Shown: one piece after another, positions 29,083-41,700 of the stretch
Numbering within the stretch: position 1 is the first letter of the stretch
Layout: the number at the start of each line of letters is the position of its first letter
Source of the DNA: Turbatrix aceti
Taxonomy: Eukaryota; Nematoda; Chromadorea; Rhabditida; Panagrolaimidae
Length of the DNA: 64,000 nt
Assembly: GCA_963969345.1 (NCBI GenBank)
Contig: OZ017766.1
Location: forward strand, 11,408,001 to 11,472,000
Reading direction: 5' to 3'
Made by a program: the position numbers and the translations under genes
The notes under the pieces: model-generated
The model's input: the letters and a program-made list of their open reading frames with translations, nothing else
Told to the model about the DNA's origin: nothing
Databases searched by the model: none

Positions 29083-31091
29083 TCAGTTTTTGCCAGCAGT
29101 TTTTGGTCGGGGCGGCGCAGATTCAGTTTTGGTGGAATCCTGACTCTGACTTTGAGTCTGACTCTCAGGAGCCGTCGATGCAGAGAGAGTCGTATCCGTA
29201 GTGTAAACCGAAGAATTCGATCCAGTCATCGAGGTAGAAACCGATCCAGTCGTAGTCGCATCTTGGCTTTCTTCCGTTTCATAAATATACTAAATTGTTT
29301 TGATTTTTAACCAAAAAAAAATTTTTTTACGGTGGTCATAATTTTTACCTTGTAGTAGGCTCCGCCCTCTTCCCAGTCATAGGGATCATCGGGATAGTAC
29401 CTTCGCTTAGCACAAATATCGTAAATAATTTTTCGAATGTAAGCGTAATTTGGCCGGGAAGCGTAGCCGAGAGTCAACAGGTGATCGGTGATGCCGTAAA
29501 ACTCGACGGGCCCGTGTGCAAAGAGGTGAGGCAGAGCGGCTTCCTTCGCTGCTCCAATGTGCCGTCTGAGCTTTTTCCATGGCAATTTGCCGTACATGAA
29601 TTCGACGAGCATAAAGAGCCACGACCAGAGATCGTCGGCTCGGCCCTGCTCTTCGCGACGATGAGCGCTGAGCGAGCAGTACCGGATCGTGCCGAGAAAG
29701 CCGGTTCGGGGACGGGGTCGACGGATTTGGAGTCTTTCGCCGTTCCAGGCTAGCTGAAAGACAAAAAAACATTGTTCCAAATTTTTTATGACAGAAACAA
29801 TATATAAAAAAATCAGGGTGTTTTTAGGAAAAAATTCGAAAAGATTTAAAAAAAGTCAAAATTAAGAAAAAATGTAAAAATAACCTATTTTTTAAATTTA
29901 GAAATTTATCGGACAACTCAAATTTGTCCAAAAAATTTTTCAATTTAATTTTAATTTTAGAAAACAATTTTTTGTTACAAAAACAGATTTTTTCGAAAAA
30001 AAACCAATTTAAAAAAAAATAAACTTACGAAAAAAGCAACAAATGTTTTTAGAAATTTCGAATTTTTTGAAAGCAAGAAATAAAACATTAGTTAACTTTT
30101 TTCGAACACAAAATTAAAAAAAGTAGGTTAATTTATAAACAGAAAAAATTTGAAAAAAAGTTTACAACTATTATTTCTCTTTTGTTAAAATTGTTTTTCA
30201 ATATAAAAATTTGGATTTGAATTATCAAAAATTTCAAATTGTTATACAATACGTGCAAAATTTATAAGAAAACGTACGTAAGACCTGGCAAATCCGAAAT
30301 CCAAAATTTTGATATGGCGCGCCTCATAGGGGAAATACCCCACGGCAAAGTTGCTAGCCTTGATGTCTCGGTGAACGAATCCGATGCTGTGAAGGTCGTC
30401 GATCGCCTGCAAAAAAAATTTGTTAAAAAATGTGAATCAGGCCAAACCAAAAACTCACTCCCAAACAGTGATAGGCAATTCTGATAGCCGTGGAAAAAGT
30501 CATCCTCTGCTGGGGACACTGCCTTCTGAGACACGATAAATTTTCGCCCGTGAGTGACATGACGACGATGTCAAAGTTTCCACACCTGCTGGCCGAGAGC
30601 AGACGACACGCGTACTTGGAAAACTCCATCTTGGACAGAAGGTTGATCTCGGCGGCAACGGTATCGTCGTACTGCTTGGCAACGCATTCGGCCTTCATCG
30701 CAGCCTTGTTTGTCTCGGTGTCCGGTTCGAGGATGTTTTTGACCATGTAGACGACGCCACATCCGCCCTTGCCAAGTTCGTCGATGACCTGCCATTTGTT
30801 ATGGATTATGGTACCGATCTCGAACTTGGGCTTGGCCCGGCTGGCGGAGGTCGTCGACGTGTACTCGTGTGAAGTGCCCTCCAGGTAAGTTTCTTCTTCA
30901 AACTCCTCTTCTTCATCTTCCTCTTCTTCTTCTTCTTCTTCTTCTTCTTCTTCTTCTTCGCTGCAGGCGCTGGCCGAAGCAATGGATGCAACAAGTGACA
31001 GGGGTATGGTATGGGCAGTTGACACTTCGTCGCTGATGATGCCGACAGCAGTAGTAGTATCTCTTTCGACAGCGGCTGGCGATGTGGACAT
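29083..31091 (-). CDS. Tau-tubulin-kinase-like protein kinase (CK1 superfamily)
   Basis: Ser/Thr kinase of the TTBK branch of the casein kinase 1 superfamily, expanded in nematodes. Exons 31091-30459, 30406-30278, 29753-29349, 29289-29083 (minus), phase 0 throughout, 457 residues. Residues 45-66 are an almost pure Glu tract encoded by a TTC-repeat (complement) at about 30904-30960. Kinase landmarks: Gly loop GKGGCGVVYMV, lysine in KAAMKAE, catalytic loop HRDIKASN (about 223), DFGFAR (247), then GTIRYCSLSAH and DDLWSWLFMLVEF typical of the family. The C-terminal tail is Ser/Thr-rich ending TAGKN. For exon 2 the GTACGT donor, not the earlier GTCTTA, keeps frame. All catalytic residues are present, so it should be active. 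Many nematode TTBK-like kinases are male-germline expressed (established for C. elegans); nothing here tests that. Confidence 0.9.
30904..30963. repeat. TTC/GAA trinucleotide repeat inside coding exon
   Basis: About a dozen consecutive TTC triplets with a few interruptions, encoding the poly-Glu run of the kinase on the minus strand. Likely length-polymorphic. Confidence 0.8.
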
Positions 31092-32061
31092 GGTAAGTTT
31101 GTTTGCACGCGTTTTTGCTGTTGGCTGTTGGCTGGTTGGTCAGTCAGAAGAAATAGAAGACAACGCAGACGACTCTAGAGCAACTGCTCTCCGGAGAAGT
31201 TGACGACAGACAGAAAATGTTGCGAACGCGTGAAAAAAAAACTATTTATCCTACCATAGATTTGCAAAATAACTCTTTTTTTTTAGGGTTGATTATGCAA
31301 TTTTGAAGATGTACGATATTTGCATTTTGTAAAGCGGGAAAAATGATCTTTGAACAAAACTAATTGATTTTTCGTTGCGAGACATATTTTGAAGCAAACG
31401 CGTGCGCAAACCAAAAATTTTAATTTAAAAACGCTAACACTTTCGCTGTTAGACCAATTTAAAATACAGTACGGTTACAGCGTGCGCACAAGGTGTTGCA
31501 TGTCGTGTAAGTTACACGAAAAACAAGGGAAAAACCATGTAAATCAGTGAATTTTCGTCGCGACGCGTGTTGCTCGTGTAACTTACACGACATGCAACAC
31601 CTTGCGTGCGCATAGGTCAATTCTTCGCTGCGAGAAAAACATTATCTTCGCATGACATGATTGTTAGCATTTTACGTGCGCATCTGACTCTTACCGAGAA
31701 AATTAGTTTTCTTTGCGAGACAAATTTCAAATTAAAAAAATAATTTCGCTGCGGGACTCAATAAGAGTGCAGTATGTTAATCTTCGTGCACATCAATTAA
31801 TTTTCGTTTCGAGACCTTTTCGTCTTGTTAAACAATTCTTACCACGAAATTTAATTTTTCGTCCGTAAGACCAATACTAGATATTATTATCGCTGCATAA
31901 CCGGAATCTAATTTTTTGGATGCTATTCTGCTCCGAATCAAACTACAATTCTCTTTGTTCCAATTCTTTTTGTGTCAACATAAAATATTATATTATACTG
32001 TGTGTCACTCGCTTTACCGTACGTCCAATCTCCAATATGTACACTGGTCACAATCATTTCT
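31092..32061. repeat. Intergenic rich in TTCG(T/C)TGCGAGAC-type repeats
   Basis: No gene. Between 31370 and 31870 at least six variants of a unit TTTTCG[TC]T[GT]CG[AG]GAC(C) occur (31374, 31623, 31709, 31746, 31806, with partial matches), often near GTGCGCA. The same phrase is scattered in introns and spacers elsewhere (9540, 9610, 33326, 43320-43440, 48800-48960, 50030-50150). Confidence 0.6.
31489..31604. mobile_element. 116 bp hAT-type MITE, 8 bp target duplication
   Basis: Perfect 31 bp inverted repeats beginning CAAGGTGTTGCATGTCGTGT, separated by 54 bp. Flanked on both sides by CGTGCGCA (31481-31488, 31605-31612). The duplication sequence is also part of the local GTGCGCA repeat, so chance identity of flanks is possible but less likely. 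Confidence 0.75.
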
Positions 32062-32753
32062 TTAACATCCCGTTTTGCTTTGGGTGGTTGAAAGTTGTTG
32101 TGTTTTTTCTGTTTTGACCTAAAAAAATACAAACAAATAAATAATTTTAAAATGAACAAAAACAAATTTTTCTTACCGGTTCTTCCTTAATTGTGGGATA
32201 CAGGTCAGTGACCTGGGATACGATAGGATTGCTTACGAGCTTGTCATCCTTAGCGTCTCCATGAGGTTGAGTCTTGACAGGACTTTTGACCATCGGAATG
32301 ACCTTCGGGTCACCAGTAGATTTCTGGGGTGCACCCTCCTTCTTTTCTCCGGGTTTGGCCTCATCCGGTTTCTTGGCATCGCCGGGTGATGATTTCGCTG
32401 CGCTGCCCCTCTTTGACTTTGATGACTTTTTGTTGCCTTTCTTTCTGTCGCTTTTGGACTAAAAATTTTTTGAAAAAAAAATCCAGGTAAGTTTGGTAAG
32501 ACAGGTGAGTCAGGTAATCAAAAAGTCTGGTAATTAAAAAAAATATTTATGAGTCAGACAGGTTAGACCGATAAGTCAGACAAAAATGACGTTTTGGAAA
32601 AATCCAGATGAGCCAGGTTAGCCAGGTGAGACATACAAAAAAATGACAAACCTTCTTTTTGCCGCCACAAGTAAGCAGAAGAGTGATCAGGAGCGTAGAC
32701 TGAGCGACAGCGGTGATGGCAAGAAGTGTCACGAGAGGCCACAGAGCGAGCAT
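32062..32753 (-). CDS. Small single-pass membrane protein with Lys-rich cytoplasmic tail
   Basis: Exons 32753-32652, 32458-32177, 32118-32062 (minus), phase 0, 146 residues. The first exon encodes a hydrophobic segment (LALWPLVTLLAITAVAQSTL then LLITLLLTC), likely a signal anchor. The second exon is highly charged and Pro/Ser-rich (KKGNKKSSKSKRG, KKPDEAKPGEKKEG). The start is the ATG before LALWPL; an upstream GTG frame is ignored. The third exon could use another acceptor 10 bp further in, which would give a longer 56-residue tail; the chosen acceptor has the better TTTTTTAG context. No recognised family. Confidence 0.55.
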
Positions 32754-33069
32754 GACGCCTCCCTCCTCCACGGTGATAAAAAAAAAGAGGAGTGAGACAA
32801 TAGTAGTCAGTCAGTAAGGGTAGCTACGTGATGGGAGTCGTTTATTTGGATGAGCAACGACAGCGAAAATTGCATTTTCACTTAGATGCGGGAAAATTCC
32901 ATTTTCACTGGGATGTAAAAAAATTTGCATAAAAAAAAATAACGCCGGCAGGTTGGTTTTCAAAAATACCTGGACCATTCTTTTTTTTTCAAAAAAATAT
33001 CGTTAGCATATTTTTTATTTATTTGATATTTATTTACAACCCGAAAAAAAATATACTAGTAGTAGATTG

Positions 33070-34059
33070 TTAGGATTTGAATCGATCATCGGTAAAGATT
33101 ACAGGCATTGCAAGTTCGAAGATTATGAGGATGAGAAAAACGGCGAGAAGGTAGCCGACTACAAAGAGTACGAGTTCACGGCCTCGGAGCGTGACAATGT
33201 GCTCTGGCTGGTTGTAGGGGTCTTGCTTGAAGATCATGCTTTCTGCAAATTTTTTACGATGAATGTACATAATTACAAACGTGATTTTTTTGATTTTTTT
33301 GTTCCAACACAAAAAAAAAAGTTTTCGCTGCGGGACCGAATTTTAACGAAAAAGTACGGTAACTGTGTACTTTTATATTTTGATCAAAAAAGTTTTCGCT
33401 TCGAGATAACACTTGAAGACAGCAACCGCGTGCGCATCTTATACTCTCAGCACGATAGTGATTTCACGCGAAATTTTTTTAACCGAATTTTTCTTTATAA
33501 AAAATTGAAAAAACACGTTTGTCGAAACAAAGACCTCAATTGTATCTTGTCAAAATTTTGAAATAGACGATACAAAAAATACAACATTTTTGGGCAAGAA
33601 ACATTTTTTTGACACGCAAATGCAAAACACGCCACAAAAATGTGTTTCCAAACACACCAACAACCATCTTTTTGTAGCCATATGAAAATTAAAAATAAAT
33701 ATTATTCTTAAACAAACATCAGAAAAAGATGTAAGTAACCGACCCTCAGAGCTGTAGCGTCGAGGTGGCATGATAGCAGATCCGTTATTCTCGCCGCCGC
33801 CACCGTCGATAGAGGATGTCGTCGTATTATCCGTTGCCGGGCGATGGGTAAAGCTGAGGCTTCGCGACGACTTAGCAGGCGGATGATGACGAAAGGGAAG
33901 CGTAGACGAAGACGAGAATGAGAAAGATGGCTGCTGTGAGGTAGGCAGGTGAGAGGATGGATACGTCGACCTGCCGGCTACCGTTCGCTGGATGGGATGC
34001 GAAGACGACGACGTGGACGTGGATGTGGGAAGAAAAGATAAGTGGGATAAATCGGTCAT
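33070..34059 (-). CDS. Ser-rich tail-anchored membrane protein, unknown
   Basis: Exons 34059-33744 and 33242-33070 (minus); the junction is phase 1 and closes to 162 residues. The N-terminal 110 residues are low-complexity, Ser/Thr/Pro/His-rich (TSTSTSSSSHPIQR, FSFSSSSTLPFRHHPP) with a GGGGENNGS run. The second exon is of normal composition with MIFKQDPYNQPEH and one C-terminal helix ELVLFVVGYLLAVFLILIIF near residues 128-150. Topology suggests a cytoplasmic Ser-rich domain and a short exterior tail. No family recognised. The exon 1/exon 2 pairing rests on phase agreement and adjacency. Confidence 0.55.
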
Positions 34060-37000
34060 GATGATAGGAAGGGGGGCGGTGAAGTTGTGGCTTTGTTCCA
34101 CACCGCTGCAGTCCGTCTCAAGAGTTAGTTTGTCAACAGTCAACACAAAGAAAGCTCAATTTCTTAATGATGTATGTATAATATTTTTTGACTCACTCAG
34201 ATTTCTTTCCTTCTTTCTTTGTCTCTTTTTTTCTTGATAGCTGGGATAAATTCTGCAAAAAAAAACGGATGGGGGATGCATAATCTTTGAAATTATTCTT
34301 GAAAAACGTGAAAAATGTCGGAGGGAAACGTGCAAGAAAAACATTGCAAAGCTTACGAATATACATTTTTTTAATTAATCAACCGACCGACAAGACACAA
34401 AAAATAGGCAAAGCCAACGAAAAAATAGGGCTGGGGCGGACCGAATAAATGTATGTAAATATTTATGTATAGCTGTCCCTAAAATTGTATAATAGACGAA
34501 CTAACAAAATGATTTTTGGATTTAAGAAGAAAAACGATATTATTATTATATTTGAACTTTTATAGGCAGATTTGTAAACTTTCACGCGACGCCAAAAATT
34601 TAGGTTTTCTTTGTGTTAAAAAAAGTTTTACCAGACAGAAAATAAAATAGATGAAAAAACTGCCAAAAATTTTTGTACGGTGATAATTTTTTTTTGTTTT
34701 TCCTCAAAAAAATGGTTTGTAAATAATTTGAACGACGAAAAATACATATGTTTTTTTCTGTTTAAAATGACCAACGGGGCCAACCTGTAAATTTTCCAGA
34801 AGACCTACTGAGGGCTTGTTTTTTTCGCTCATTTTATGCCTTTCGAACACATCTGCATATATACATAAAGCCAAAAAATAGCAAAAGAACACGTGCACAC
34901 GCCTGCCCCGAACTAGAACGTTCTGGTGTGTTTGAGGGTGATTTGTCAAACACACAAAGAAAAAATGTCTGTTTTTTAAGAACAATAAATTTGAAAATGT
35001 GTTTAGAAAAAAAATTATCTACCATTACCATCATAAAACCGCCCCCATGTTTCAGTGCGCAAACTTACGTGACATTCTCTGTAAATATTTTTCAGCGAAT
35101 GTGTTTTTTATTAGATCAGGTACATAAAAACAAAATTAAAAGAAAAAATATAAGTGATGTGAAATAATCGAGAACGTTTAGTAAAAAACGGACACAACTG
35201 GCCGAAAAGTACAACAATTGTAGTGTTTCAAGTAAGTAAAACTTCAGATGTTTTTTTTAGCAAAACATCTGGAGTTTTACTTACTTGATAAATAGAAAAC
35301 GGCTGGATACATAAATAAAGATGTTGTGCAAGTAAATGCTAAAATAAACTGGTAAACATGTATTTGAACAAATCCAATAAAATAAAAAAAATTTTTACTG
35401 GTGTTTGAAAAAAATAAATTGAGTTTCACAAAAAAATATATAAATTGAATTCTCGAACGGAAAGTAATAGGTTTCTATATAAAAATGCAAAAATTGGTCT
35501 TCTGGGAAATTTTAGGGTTATGAAATGAAAAAAATATACCGAGATGAAAAAAAGTGACGTTAACCATTTTTTTATCAAACGCGGATAAATTCAACTGTCA
35601 AACGAGCATGCATTCGCGACATGGCATATGCATGTCGGACGCTTCTTTCTTTTCCAATGTTGCCAATTTTTCAATAAAAAACATGTCACCACGTCTGTGG
35701 TCAATTTTTTAAACAGATAAAAAAAAAGATTCGCAAACAAGCCACAAGCAACAACCACAACTTTGCTGTCAACTTTGCTGGCAAAGTTTTTTTATTGTCG
35801 GTTGTCGGTGCCTCCACCCTTCGCGGCCTTCGTGCTGAAAACTGCCGTGAAACGACGGGTGGCAGGCGACTGACAACGTGGCATATGTACATGTGCCACC
35901 GGGAAAAAGTCGAGTAAATGACAGGCATTAGCAGAAAGAAAAATAAAAGTAACGGTACAAAAGAGGCAAAAAAAGGTGTTTTTATTATATTTATTTTAGT
36001 TCGACTGCGACTATAAGTAAGAAGGAAGAAAAAAATTGCGTAACGCCGGGTAAAGCCTTTGACCAAGAGAGAAGTATAAATGGCAGCTACAAAGGAAAAA
36101 AGTTATTCACAGGATTCAAAGTAGGATATGAATCCAATTTTATGTCGTGAAAGGGAATAAAAATAATAGAGCACGCAGGAAAGTAAAAGTAGCCATCTAA
36201 GATTGAAAGACCACCCTGCAAGTCCCGAAAAAGACGTAAACAAGCACTTTGATGATGGATATGCATGGATAATGCATATATTTATTTTAGTTTCTGTTTT
36301 GAAGAAAAAAAAGTTGGACTTTGGTCTTTTTGTTTCAGTGCGTTGACCTGTTTTTGCGGATATCTCGAAGGAAAGGGAAAAGTGACATCATTGATGAAAA
36401 AGCATATCCGAACCGTTCTATAAAATTGACCGTTTGAATCAATCAAACACATCAAAAATACAAAAAATGAGTAAAGGAACATTGAAATTTTAATCAAATC
36501 CTTGTTTGTTTTTTTTCTGTTCAAAAAACTTATCTTTCTTATGCGAACGTTTGCCAATCAAAGTGTTGCAAACCTGCAAAAAGCATCTTTAAAAATAGAA
36601 TATACAGTTGGTAACTTTTTCGTTCTAATCTTTATTTTTTAAGTCAGCAATTTTGCATAAAAAATGAGATAATCATCCTTATTTCCACTCGATACGAGTT
36701 TCGACAATTGCGGCTAAAAAACGGCGATCTGTATAGGTGGTAGCATTTATTTGCCGCAGTGAAAAAAGGCTCAGATCACTTTGCAGGGTATAAATTCATA
36801 TTTGCTCGACGTCTGCATTTTATATTCACCGGAAATAGTTACAGTAACCAAAAAAAACACAGTAAACCTAAAAAAATGCCTTTGTGGTTCACACGCGTCA
36901 TCCAACTGATTTGAGTTTGCTCAGTACGGTAGGTCGGCGTACATTGATAAGTTTTGTTAGTCGCGGCCGAAAAACTATTATACATATCGGTGATATCGGG

Positions 37001-38779
37001 CTGTATCTGCTTTTGTTGAAGCAGAACGTTTTTTTTTTGTGAAATTTAGTTATTACAATTGTCATTCTGAGAAAAAGCGTAACAAAAACAAAAAAACGTT
37101 AATTTGATCTTTAGCTAAACGCTCAGCGATTACCTGACGTTTTCTGACATATCCAGACGCAGTTCAAATTTCACAACATTCAAAAGTGCATAAATGTATG
37201 CTATATGTATACCTCACACGATTGTGCCATTTTGACACGAAAATTGAATATCTCACAAGTGCATCATCACGATCATCACTAACATTATAGCTAGTAGTTT
37301 GTATTTTCGCGTGCTATAATCAATCTCAGCGCTGCACTTTGTTTTTCACTCCTGGCGTAAAACAATACGTCTGCTGCGAGCCACAAGATCAGTCAGATAA
37401 AAGCTCAGTTTATCTTATTGTTAGCAACGGACACACGTTTGCAAAAAAAAGTTGTTGCAAGAAATAGAATCGAGGTACATACATACGTTCACAAAAACAT
37501 CCAGCAGGTTTGATCTTTGAAACAGTCAACAAGCAATTAATTAATCTTACAAGGGTGAAAAAACACTGTGAGGGTTTATTGAATGGTTGTAGGTATCGTA
37601 ATGAACCAGGTGCGTTGATTGTGAGTGGTGTAAAAAATTAGCTTTTTTTGGGTTTCTGACAAAAAAAGACCAAAACTTTGTGTACTTTGACATTTCTTTG
37701 TTTTTTTTTAGTTCAAAATTTAATAAATGTATAGAAAAAATAAAAATATATAAAATAAAAATAAAAATATAGTTTTTTGAAATATAAAAAAAATATTACT
37801 TATAAAAATTTGTAGTTCATAACTTATAAAAATTTGTAGTTTTTAGTTTTCTTTGAACAAAAGTGTCAAATATAAAATTTTTTTAGACACATTTTTGTTT
37901 GTTATACATCGTTTCCATTTTTTTATCAAGTGTGTCATCTTTATTGAGGTTCAAAAATCAAACCCATTTATTGTTGTAACAATTGTTGTTTCTTTTCATT
38001 TTTTTAATTGTATGTAGGAGGTAAATGTCTAGTTCGGGGGTCGGGTGAAAGATTGACGTTCCTGTCCGCAGGCACTTGATGGCAGCTTACATACATACTT
38101 TTAAAAATCCGTTTGGGCCATTTTTTTGCAGATTAAAGAAAAAATTAAAAACATTCTTAGATTTTGTTTTTTTTTTGTTTCAGAAGGCATGTGATGCACT
38201 CTAAACGCACTTTTTATAAAAAGTGAATCGCACTTGATAAACTAAGTGCACGTGGACATCATTTGTGCCTCCTAACATCTGGTCTAATGATAACTAACCA
38301 CTGAGTAATGGTGAAATAAATAAAATAAATAAATAAAACTAAGTGCAGATCGGCAGAATACAATTTTGACAAATTCGGAAATAAATAATTTTCATGAGCA
38401 GTAATCAAAAAACACCCAAAGCATCCGCCCTTCCCAGAAGCAAAATATTTTTTGCTCCTCCCCCAACAGGGTCAAACTTTGGGCTCGCAAGCAGCGATGC
38501 AAACAGGCTGGCACCATTGTTGTTAGTTAGTACATAGTAAAAAAATGAAAAGCGAACGCCTGAGGGCACATTCATATCAATCAGTCATTTAGTCACCAGT
38601 CACCAGAATTTACTAAATAAAAGAAATAAAAAGGCTTTTATTTATTTGCAGGTGGTGTTTGTGTTTTTTTTAGATCTTTGTTTTTGCAATTTCGGCGGAT
38701 TCTTTTTATTTTGATCGGTTGCATTGTGGTGTTTTCTATATTTATTCTTTCTTGCAACTTGGTTTTTTTTCAGCAGACG
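34060..38779. other. 4.7 kb intergenic region upstream of the nicotinic receptor
   Basis: No gene supported; frames are short and homopolymer-driven. Contains the hairpin at 35229-35287 and otherwise AT-rich unique sequence. Probably holds regulatory sequence for the divergent neighbours (33070-34059 minus, 38780-43689 plus). Confidence 0.5.
35229..35287. repeat. 59 bp near-perfect hairpin
   Basis: CAAGTAAGTAAAACTTCAGA pairs with TCTGGAGTTTTACTTACTTG: a stem of about 26 bp with a single T/G wobble and a loop of about 7 bases. Could be a tiny MITE or an RNA hairpin. It is too short for a standard microRNA precursor. Confidence 0.6.
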
Positions 38780-41700
38780 ATGAATTCGATATTGAAGAAT
38801 AGAAGGTTACGTTGCGATAATTTTCATCAATTTTGGAAAGTTACGGTTGTTGTGTTACTGTTGTTGGAAACTGGTCAGACTACAGGTAAGTAAATTTCTA
38901 TATTTTGTTCTATTTTTTTTGGTGATATTCAATTTGCAATTTTTTATCAAATTTTGTTCGTACGAAAAGAAAATTTGTTATTTAAAAAAAATATTCAACT
39001 TTATTTAATTTTGAGTTAGATAATCACACAAACATTAGATAATCACATCATATTTTTCAATAAAAATGTTTTTTGGAATTTTGTTTTAATTTTTTTATAT
39101 GATATCAGTGTCCAAATTTTATAGGAAATTTAGAAGATTTTTTTCAGTTTTGAATACAAAAACATAAAAAATACTTATAATTTTGTGTATTTTTTAAGAT
39201 TAATTTTGTTACTAGAAACGGCAAGAAAATAAAAATTTGGGTTCAGGATGTGAAAAATAATAAAAAAAAATATCATCTGAAATTGTTCAAAACTATAAAT
39301 ATTTTTTTTTGCATTTTTGTTATTTTTTATTCGTGGGAAAATTCATCGACAGGCTATCAATTAGTCAGCACTTGTCAAACAAAACTTATTTATAAATCAA
39401 TACCTTCTGTTTGATTACCTCATTTTATTTCACTTTAGCTCACATTTTTGATCACAAACAATAAACAACTTCAATCACTAAAAAATACATTTTTGCTTTT
39501 GCATAACATCTCCTGCAGAAAAAAAATTAATTCTTAAAAAAATAATAAACTGTTGTTTTGCGGTCCAAAAGACCACGTCAAGCGTATATAACATGTTTTG
39601 AAACAGGATTTACATCAAATTTGGCAATTTTTATTTTTATTCCTTGTTCAAAGAGGAAAAGCAATATTTTTAATTGCAACCGACCACAAACACCCTGCCT
39701 GTGCCCGGCCCGTGCTTGTCCTGTGCTTCGTTGTGCGTGTCCTCCCACAAAAGACCAAAAAAAACAAAACAATATTTTTTTTCTTGTTTTAGGCCGCGAA
39801 CAGGGGGCTCAAAAAAATTGAGGGCTTTACAATTTTTTTTGGTTTGGTGTTTCGTATTTTTTATTGGTTCTCAACGTGACACTTGCATTAGTACATGGCA
39901 TGCCCGATGCCTGGTGTTTTAAACCTTCCTGTCGGAAAACTCATGCAACAACATTTTTTACTGTTAATTTCTAATTTCACGGTTTTTGGGTAATTTGTGA
40001 GAATTTTTGGTGGCATCAATGGCGTGTCCTACGGACTGAGTGGGCCATCAATCACATAAAACAAAAGATAAAACACGCCAACTTTGTTTGATGGGGTGTG
40101 TGATTAATTTTTTGGGGGTTGCCAAAAAAAGTTCGAATGACCGAAAAACGACAAATTAATCATCAAAATCTTTTTTTAGCAACAGTATCTTCAAGATTGA
40201 ATAACAATGAAATGATATTTGACACTCAAAAACAAGATACGGTAGTTCGAAGATTGTCTGAATCATTTGAAACACCTGTGCACTACAAATTAGACCAATT
40301 TTTGACAAGCAATTACAACCGACGTGTTCTACCAAGACGTCAATTCAATGATTCAGTGCTGGTTTCCATCAAGATATCTGTTTATCAGATTATTGAGCTG
40401 GTGTGTTTTTTGAGAGGGTTTTTTGTGACATGACATCTAGACAAAGGTTTTTTTTGCTTTAGCTTATTTTTTTCGTCCCACGCGGAGACAAATCGTAATC
40501 TAATTATTGTTCTTTTTTAAATACGTCTGAAACAAATGACCAAACGCGTAATCTAATAATAATGCCCCTTACAGAACGAACCCTATCAATACATTTTACT
40601 CAACTGCTGGATTGTTGAACGATGGAAGGATGAATTACTCTACTGGGATCCGCAGGACTTTGAGGGAATTGAACAGATTAGTTTGCCGAAGGAGAGTGTT
40701 TGGATTCCGGTGAGTTGTCTTGGAACGAAAAGTCTAAAAAAACTATGAAAAAATGCTAGCAACATGCAAAAAGTGCGCAGCTTTCATTTGTACGCATGCA
40801 TGCAACGTGCGAAAAAATTGCAGTCTGCATTTTGAAGGAACAAGTGCGCGCAACGTGCGAAAAGTTTGCAGCTTGTTTTTTCGCTTAAAAAAAGCTGTTT
40901 TTTGTATAAATTGTACGAGTTTCATCTTTGCAATGCTCTAGGGACTGATTTTTGAACTCATGAATTGTCGCCCCAAAAATGGACACTTTCATTGCCTATT
41001 CCAGGAACGATAGAGGAACAACAAAAACACAAATACAGCACAACTAATTTCAATTTCCTAGTACACACTAAAGTTAGACAAGTTAGACTTACAAAAATAG
41101 TAACAAACTAGCAACATGAAAAATTGAAAAATGTTAATTACATAAACACACCAAACTACAGGACACAACTTTGTACAACTCGGTTGTAATGAGTGAAGCC
41201 GAGAGTCGACGACTCATCAATGTTAAAATCACGACGAATACAACGGAAAAATCAGCACTCGTTGAGTTACTGTATCCAACGTTGTACAAAAGTAGCTGTC
41301 TTTTGGGTTTGTATTTATATTATTTATTGGTAAAAAATTTTTACGGTGGTAGAATTTTTTTAGATCTCCGATTTTTTCCATACGATATGCAGGCTTGCAA
41401 AATGGTCTTTGGCAGCTGGACTCATGATAATCTTGCTATCGATTACGAGCCATATAAGGATCCAAGTGGTCGGTCAGCTTTTGCAACACAAAATTGCCTC
41501 GAAAACGAGGAATGGAATATCATTGGGGCAAAGGTTACGAGAAAGGAAGTCAAGTTTGATTGCTGCAAGAATAGCTACACACTTTTGGAGTAAGTTTACG
41601 GCAGTAAAAAGAAAATTGAGTGCGTGCGCACTTTTTGGTCTCAAAAGGAAAACATTTTTTTGTAATGAGACGGCCGCTTGCGCACTTTTGGGTCTTTCAA

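Noticed and set aside
30278..30285. Earlier donor GTCTTA for kinase exon 2
   Set aside because: Using it puts a stop at the start of the next exon; the GTACGT donor 7 bp further gives the conserved DFGFARSY and phase 0.
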